NCBI GenBank assembly: GCA_003105225.1
Contig: PQAK01000065.1
Coordinates: forward strand, 1-8,596
Source: Deltaproteobacteria bacterium
GTDB lineage: Bacteria > Desulfobacterota > Deferrimicrobia > Deferrimicrobiales > Deferrimicrobiaceae
Direction of reading: 5' to 3'
DNA length: 8,596 nucleotides
Shown here one piece after another: positions 4,980 through 8,596 of the stretch. The notes under the pieces are model-generated. The model was not told the DNA's origin and made no database searches. It worked only from the letters and a program-made list of their open reading frames with translations. The position numbers and the translations under genes are program-made. The number at the start of each line of letters is the position of its first letter. The first letter of the stretch is position 1.

Positions 4980-5600
4980 ATGCGTTCGGGGCGGAGTTTC
5001 ATGCGGACCGGAGTCGGAACAAAGAAGAGGGAAAACAGGCTTTTCGGCGGCTGGACCCTCCCGGCAGCCTTCGGCGAGGGGGTTCTGAAGGTGTTCCGCA
5101 GGGGAAAAGACATCCCCCCGAAGAAGGGCGCCTGTGAGGATATCGGAGATCTTCTCGACGGGCTTCCCGCCGGGTTTTTCGTACTCCATCAATTCAATCC
5201 CGGAAACGGGGTGATCGACTATCTCCTTGTCGGCCCGAAAGGCCTCTTCGTCGTGAATATTCAAAGCCATACCGGTACCGTCATGGTCCTGGGGGGCCAG
5301 ATTTTCCGGAATAAACGATCCCTGGAGATGGATCGGAACCTGCTATTGAAGGTTCGGGAGGAGTGCCGGGCGCTACAGGAGCTGCTTGCCCGGAGAGGGA
5401 TCACGGAATTGAAACCGCTGCCCGTCATCGTCTTTCTGAACGCCGTTGTTGCGGTCCACGGGACGATCGACGGGGTGGAGGTTGTGCAAAGGAGCGCTCT
5501 CCCCGACTTCATGAACCGCAGGAAAAACGTGATCACCCCAAGGGAAGCCGAGGGGATCTTCGAATTCCTGAAAATCGGAGAGGCCGGCTCCCCCTTGTAG
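4980..5600 (+). CDS. NERD (nuclease-related) domain protein with altered active-site motif
   Basis: The product is 206 residues. The NERD core spans roughly residues 48-140. An entry helix (KGACEDIGDLLDGLPAGFFV) leads to GNGVIDYLLVGPKGLFVVN then IQSHTGTV. This follows the family pattern 'g..DhvvvgpkGvfviEvKs..G', with Asp80 conserved. The usual E-x-K pair reads Asn93-Ile-Gln95, so the metal-dependent nuclease site appears changed. A second strand (PLPVIVFLNAVVAV) and a C-terminal helix follow, as in the family. There is no signal peptide or membrane segment. NERD proteins are related to restriction-like nucleases, and most have no known role. The start is uncertain: ATG 4980 has a weak GAGGA close upstream, while ATG 5001 has GGAG four bases away and would drop seven residues. 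No in-frame start exists further upstream before a stop at 4941. The gene converges on the zinc-ribbon gene, with 17 bases between stops. Confidence 0.72.
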   Translation: MRSGRSFMRTGVGTKKRENRLFGGWTLPAAFGEGVLKVFRRGKDIPPKKGACEDIGDLLDGLPAGFFVLHQFNPGNGVIDYLLVGPKGLFVVNIQSHTGTVMVLGGQIFRNKRSLEMDRNLLLKVREECRALQELLARRGITELKPLPVIVFLNAVVAVHGTIDGVEVVQRSALPDFMNRRKNVITPREAEGIFEFLKIGEAGSPL

Positions 5601-5617
5601 TCCATTCCGCCCGCTTT

Positions 5618-6187
5618 TCATATCCCCACTCCCTTGCGGGCAAACGAGCAGAAAAAACCCACGCCGTAACCGAACAGGATGGCCAGAAGCAGGAACCCCG
5701 TCATCACGACGACAGCCACGGGGATGACCCACCCGTTCACCCCGCCCAGCTCCACCAGGACCGCCGTCAGCTGATCGGGAGGCTGCACCGATTTCGCTTC
5801 GCGGATCTTCGATGTCGCGTGCCGGTAATACAGGTAATTTCCGGTGATTCCGGCGGCGATCCAGAAGGCAAATCCGAAAATCGGGATAAGAGTGAGGAAA
5901 AACCAGGCCAGTGCCCAAAGGTAGAGCTTGCGATAGAGCATCCACCAGAAATTGTACAGGAACGCCGCCCAGTTCCAGGTGGGTGCGAAGGTTTCCACGC
6001 CGCGGATGTTGAATTTCCGGAATGCCGTCGAGTAATAGCCGGAATTCTTTCCCACGAAGAGGCCGATTTCGTCGATACCGGACCCGGCGGCGGTTCCTCC
6101 CGGGAGATCCGGCTTCACCGGGGCTCCGCAGTTCATGCAGAAGGCCGCCCCTTCCGGAAGATCCCTGCCGCATTTGGCGCAGAACAT
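5618..6187 (-). CDS. Zinc-ribbon integral membrane protein, DUF2628-like
   Basis: The product is 189 residues. The start ATG 6187 puts the zinc ribbon at the very N-terminus and has GGGGAGG about six bases upstream; the frame extends to 6223 but without support. Cys3/Cys6 and Cys17/Cys20 (CAKCG and CMNCG) form a zinc ribbon of the 'zinc-ribbon_2' style. Residues ~70-120 contain WNWAAFLYNFWWMLYRKLY and following hydrophobic stretches typical of DUF2628, with about two membrane spans. A third span is at ~153-180. It is an inner-membrane protein with a cytosolic or periplasmic ribbon; the function is not known for the family. It is the last gene of the likely run kinase, PAP2-like, zinc-ribbon, 84 bases after the PAP2-like stop. 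Confidence 0.82.
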   Translation of the reverse strand: MFCAKCGRDLPEGAAFCMNCGAPVKPDLPGGTAAGSGIDEIGLFVGKNSGYYSTAFRKFNIRGVETFAPTWNWAAFLYNFWWMLYRKLYLWALAWFFLTLIPIFGFAFWIAAGITGNYLYYRHATSKIREAKSVQPPDQLTAVLVELGGVNGWVIPVAVVVMTGFLLLAILFGYGVGFFCSFARKGVGI

Positions 6188-6247
6188 GAATCCCCTCCCC
6201 GGGAGAACGCGGATGGGCGCCATCCCCTACGGCTTATCTTACCGGAA

Positions 6248-6272
6248 ACCCGGGACGATCCTCCAGCCGGGT
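6248..6272 (-). terminator. Weak hairpin after the PAP2-like gene
   Basis: ACCCGG (6248-6253) and CCGGGT (6267-6272) are inverted 6-mers overlapping the stop codon of the PAP2-like gene. On the - strand the stem is followed by only two or three T. It may lower read-through into the zinc-ribbon gene, but support is slight. Confidence 0.2.
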
Positions 6273-7057
6273 CAAAAAACCCGATGCACGGTGACCGCCA
6301 TCCCTCCCGGCAGGGGCGCCACTTCGAACCGCGTATGCCTGCCGGGAGCCGTATCCTCCCTGGCGACGACCTTGCAGCTCAGGTAGGCGAGATACCACCC
6401 GAGCGCCGTTTGGGAAAAATAATGCTCGTTGTCGTTGATCCGGGAAAGGCCCGGCAAGGTCGATAAAGCGAAAAAGAGCCCTTTCCGGTACGGGCTATCG
6501 CTCATTTCCGCGGCGGTGAGCAACGGAACCGCTCCGATGTAGGCGTGCCCGCTGACGCCGTCGCTGGCGTGGAAGGGGTTCCAGTGCGAGTTCCCCTCGT
6601 CCGGGCGATGGCTCCCGATAGCCGACTGCAGGAACAGCAGCGACGGAGCCCCGACGATCGTTGCACGGAACGATCGCTGGGACCATTCCCTGATCGTTGG
6701 ATTCCGGAGCAGATGCCCTGCGCCGTAAGCGCCGATGGTAACGGGAACGGCAACCAACGCCATCCCCGGCACCCTGGCGACCTTCGCGACGTCGTCCGTC
6801 CCGCCGCTCCGGAGATTCTGCTGGTACTTGTCGCGGATCCACCGGTCGGCGTTCGTGTTTGCAGGGACGGCATCCGCCGCGATCCCTATCCCCAATCGGA
6901 CCAGGTTGGAGGTTCCGAGATAAAAGGATTGGAAATCGGTGGTTACGGTTTCGAAGGCGATCCGGACCACCGTATTGTCACCGGCGAAACAGGGGGCGCC
7001 GGGGGCGAGGAAGAACGGGATCAACAGGATCGCGATGCGAATCATGCGGATCTTCAC
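6272..7057 (-). CDS. PAP2-superfamily (phosphatidic acid phosphatase type 2) protein, substituted catalytic site, secreted or membrane-bound
   Basis: The product is 261 residues from GTG 7057, which has GGAG eight bases upstream and lies 15 bases after the kinase stop. ATG 7045 (residue 5) is an alternative. Residues 1-25 form a signal peptide or anchor (IAILLIPFFLAPGAPCFAG). The three PAP2/acid-phosphatase motifs are visible but altered. The KX6RP site is Gln144-x6-Arg151-Pro152. The SGH site is intact (Ser169-Gly170-His171 in DGVSGHAYIGAVP). The SRX5HX3D site is Ser205-Arg206-x5-His212-x3-Gln216. The two histidines that act as acid/base and nucleophile remain, while the Lys and the final Asp are Gln. 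Hydrophobic spans occur at ~98-116 and ~134-148. The family dephosphorylates lipid or isoprenoid phosphates at the periplasmic face. I recall related environmental PAP2 proteins with the same SRIND.HY.SQ..LGW pattern, so this may be a distinct subgroup rather than decay. Confidence 0.8.
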   Translation of the reverse strand: MKIRMIRIAILLIPFFLAPGAPCFAGDNTVVRIAFETVTTDFQSFYLGTSNLVRLGIGIAADAVPANTNADRWIRDKYQQNLRSGGTDDVAKVARVPGMALVAVPVTIGAYGAGHLLRNPTIREWSQRSFRATIVGAPSLLFLQSAIGSHRPDEGNSHWNPFHASDGVSGHAYIGAVPLLTAAEMSDSPYRKGLFFALSTLPGLSRINDNEHYFSQTALGWYLAYLSCKVVAREDTAPGRHTRFEVAPLPGGMAVTVHRVF

Positions 7058-7072
7058 GGACGGGTCTCCGCG

Positions 7073-8596
7073 TCAATGCACGGCGGATTCCGAATCCAGC
7101 ACCTCGCGCACCTTGCGCATCAAGGAACCGATCTTGAACGGCTTCTGGAGGAATGCGGCTCCGGCGGGCAGGATCCCTTGCTGCACGATGGCGTCCCTCG
7201 TATATCCGGAAATGAACAGCACGTTCATCTCCGGGTGCAACAGCGCCATCCGCTCCGACAGCTCCCTCCCGCTCATGCCGGACATCAACGCATCGGTGAT
7301 GAGCAGGTCGATCGGCCCCCGGAATTCCTTGCAGATGCGAAGCCCCTGGTTCCCGTCGGGGGCCGGGAGCACCCGGTAGCCCTTTGCCGAGAGGACCTGC
7401 GCGACCAGGTCCCGGACCGCCTTTTCATCCTCCACCACGAGGATCACTTCCGTGCCCGCAAGGGGATCGGCGGACGCTTCCGATTTCCGGGCCTCCGCCG
7501 GCTCCTCGACGGCCCGGGGGAAATACACGCGGAATGTCGTTCCCCTGCCGACCGCGCTCTCGACGTCGATATACCCGCTGCTCTGCTTGACGATCCCGTA
7601 GACCATGGGCATGCCGAGTCCCGCCCCTCTCCCGGCCTCCTTGGTCGTAAAAAACGGCTCAAAGAGGCGGGAGATCGTGCTCTCGTCCATCCCGCATCCC
7701 GTATCCTGCACCGTGAGCATCGCGTAAGGCCCCGCCTTCGCCCCCACGTGCCGACGCGCGAAGGACGCATCCAGCATCACGTTGGCGGTGGACAGGCAAA
7801 GCGACCCTCCCTCCGGCATCGCGTCCCGGGAATTGATCGCGAAGTTCAGGATCACCTGCTCGATTTGCGACGGGTCGACCCTCGCCTTCCAGAGGTTGGT
7901 GTCGATCACCGTCTTCAGGGCGATCTGTTTCCCGATCAGGCGCTCCAGCATCGTCTCGATGCCGTAGACGATCTCGTTCAGGGAGATCACCCGGGGCTGC
8001 AGGATCTGTTTCCTGCTGAACGCGAGAAGCTGCCGGGTGAGCAACGCGGCCTGGTCCCCTGCCTTCTCGATCTCCTCGATGGCATGCCGGTCCGGGTCGT
8101 CGGGGGAGCGCCTGGCGAGCAGGAGCTCGCAGTACCCCGTAACCACCGTCATCAGGTTGTTGAACTCGTGGGCGATACCGCCCGCGAGTTTGCCGACCGC
8201 TTCCATCTTCAGGTACTGGCAGACCTGTTCCTGGAGTTTCTTCCGTTCCGTGACGTCATGCACCGTGCCGCGAAGACCGATCAGGCGTCCGACAGGGTCG
8301 CAAACCGCTTCGCCGGATGCCGCCGTCCATCTCGTCGACCCGTCCGGACGGACCACCTCCAGGTCGGCCTCGTAGGGGGCCCCGGTCCGCAAGGCGTTTT
8401 CCACGAGGAGCTGCAGCCGCGCCCAGCTCTCCGGGGTGTAGCACGCCGGCAGCTCCGTTGCGAATTTCGGCGCTTTCGACTTGGGATCCCGTCCCGCAAT
8501 GCGGTACAGCTCTTCCGACCACGTGACGGTGTCCGTTTCCGGGTCCCACTTCCAGCTGCCGACGTGCGCCACGCGCTGCGCCTCGTTCAGCTCCCT
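7073..8596 (-). CDS. Hybrid PAS sensor histidine kinase with C-terminal receiver domain, 5' end outside the window
   Basis: The frame is open to the right edge, and the last visible codons (ELNEAQRVAHVGSW) are a typical entry to a PAS domain, so the start lies beyond 8596. Numbering from the in-frame GTG at 8572: PAS/PAC at ~1-112, with VHDVTERKKLQEQ as the exit. HisKA has the phospho-accepting His135 (GGIAHEFNN). HATPase has the N-box with Asn247 (NFAINSRDAM), G1 DTGCGM (290-295), FEPFFTTK (304-311) and G2 GAGLGM. A receiver domain occupies ~374-496, with acidic Glu381/Asp382, phospho-acceptor Asp427, Ser455 and Lys477 in FLQKPF. No membrane span is visible in this part. All catalytic residues are present, so it should sense through PAS and pass phosphate to its own receiver. 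There is no DNA-binding output domain here. The PAP2-like gene follows after 15 bases, suggesting co-transcription. Confidence 0.92.
   Translation of the reverse strand, partial: RELNEAQRVAHVGSWKWDPETDTVTWSEELYRIAGRDPKSKAPKFATELPACYTPESWARLQLLVENALRTGAPYEADLEVVRPDGSTRWTAASGEAVCDPVGRLIGLRGTVHDVTERKKLQEQVCQYLKMEAVGKLAGGIAHEFNNLMTVVTGYCELLLARRSPDDPDRHAIEEIEKAGDQAALLTRQLLAFSRKQILQPRVISLNEIVYGIETMLERLIGKQIALKTVIDTNLWKARVDPSQIEQVILNFAINSRDAMPEGGSLCLSTANVMLDASFARRHVGAKAGPYAMLTVQDTGCGMDESTISRLFEPFFTTKEAGRGAGLGMPMVYGIVKQSSGYIDVESAVGRGTTFRVYFPRAVEEPAEARKSEASADPLAGTEVILVVEDEKAVRDLVAQVLSAKGYRVLPAPDGNQGLRICKEFRGPIDLLITDALMSGMSGRELSERMALLHPEMNVLFISGYTRDAIVQQGILPAGAAFLQKPFKIGSLMRKVREVLDSESAVH

Noticed and set aside
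5363..6466. 367-codon open frame on the + strand
   Set aside because: It overlaps the end of the NERD gene and is antisense to the zinc-ribbon and PAP2-like genes. Its Arg/Pro/His-rich composition marks it as a shadow.
7073..7460. Receiver domain read as degenerate because the usual Pro after the phospho-Asp is Ser (DALMSGMSG)
   Set aside because: All functional residues (acidic pair, Asp427, Ser455, Lys477) are intact, so the substitution is most likely neutral.

Overview
This is a GC-rich window that is densely coded on both strands. It most likely comes from the chromosome of a Gram-negative bacterium. The evidence is an Omp85-type barrel, a second outer-membrane barrel with a signal peptide, a secreted PAP2-type protein and a PAS hybrid sensor kinase. 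The style resembles Desulfuromonadota/'deltaproteobacterial' or related environmental lineages. That placement is inferred from protein style only; no rRNA or other marker gene is present.

Layout, left to right. (1) 1-661: the 3' end of an Omp85/BamA-like barrel on the + strand, followed by a strong GC-rich hairpin. (2) 797-1030 (+): a 77-residue lysine-rich coiled-coil protein. (3) 1107-2646 (-): a HAD phosphatase/phosphomutase gene, then a small outer-membrane barrel gene. The barrel gene has its own good sigma70-like promoter, whose -35 box lies inside an inverted repeat. (4) 2647-4041: a decayed stretch. It contains a fragmentary aldo/keto reductase (+), an intact AHSA1/SRPBCC gene (-), and a remnant of an SRAP (YedK/HMCES-type) gene in which the first ~29 codons run almost directly into the last ~16 in another frame. 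(5) 4095-4845: a dodecin gene (-) and an ArfB-type ribosome-rescue hydrolase gene (+), divergently arranged. (6) 4980-5600 (+): a NERD-domain protein with an altered active-site motif. (7) 5618-8596 (-): a likely three-gene run in the order hybrid histidine kinase (5' end outside the window), PAP2-like protein with altered catalytic residues, zinc-ribbon membrane protein.

Most genes look like unrelated housekeeping or accessory singletons, and I see no convincing new multi-gene system. The items most worth checking are the two gene remnants, which look like out-of-frame internal deletions and share an 8-base sequence at their apparent scars. Next are three proteins that keep their family fold signature but have substitutions at expected catalytic or ligand residues (dodecin, NERD, PAP2), the dyad around the barrel promoter, and a possible pseudoknot upstream of the NERD gene. 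No tRNA, rRNA, CRISPR array, transposase or integrase was seen.
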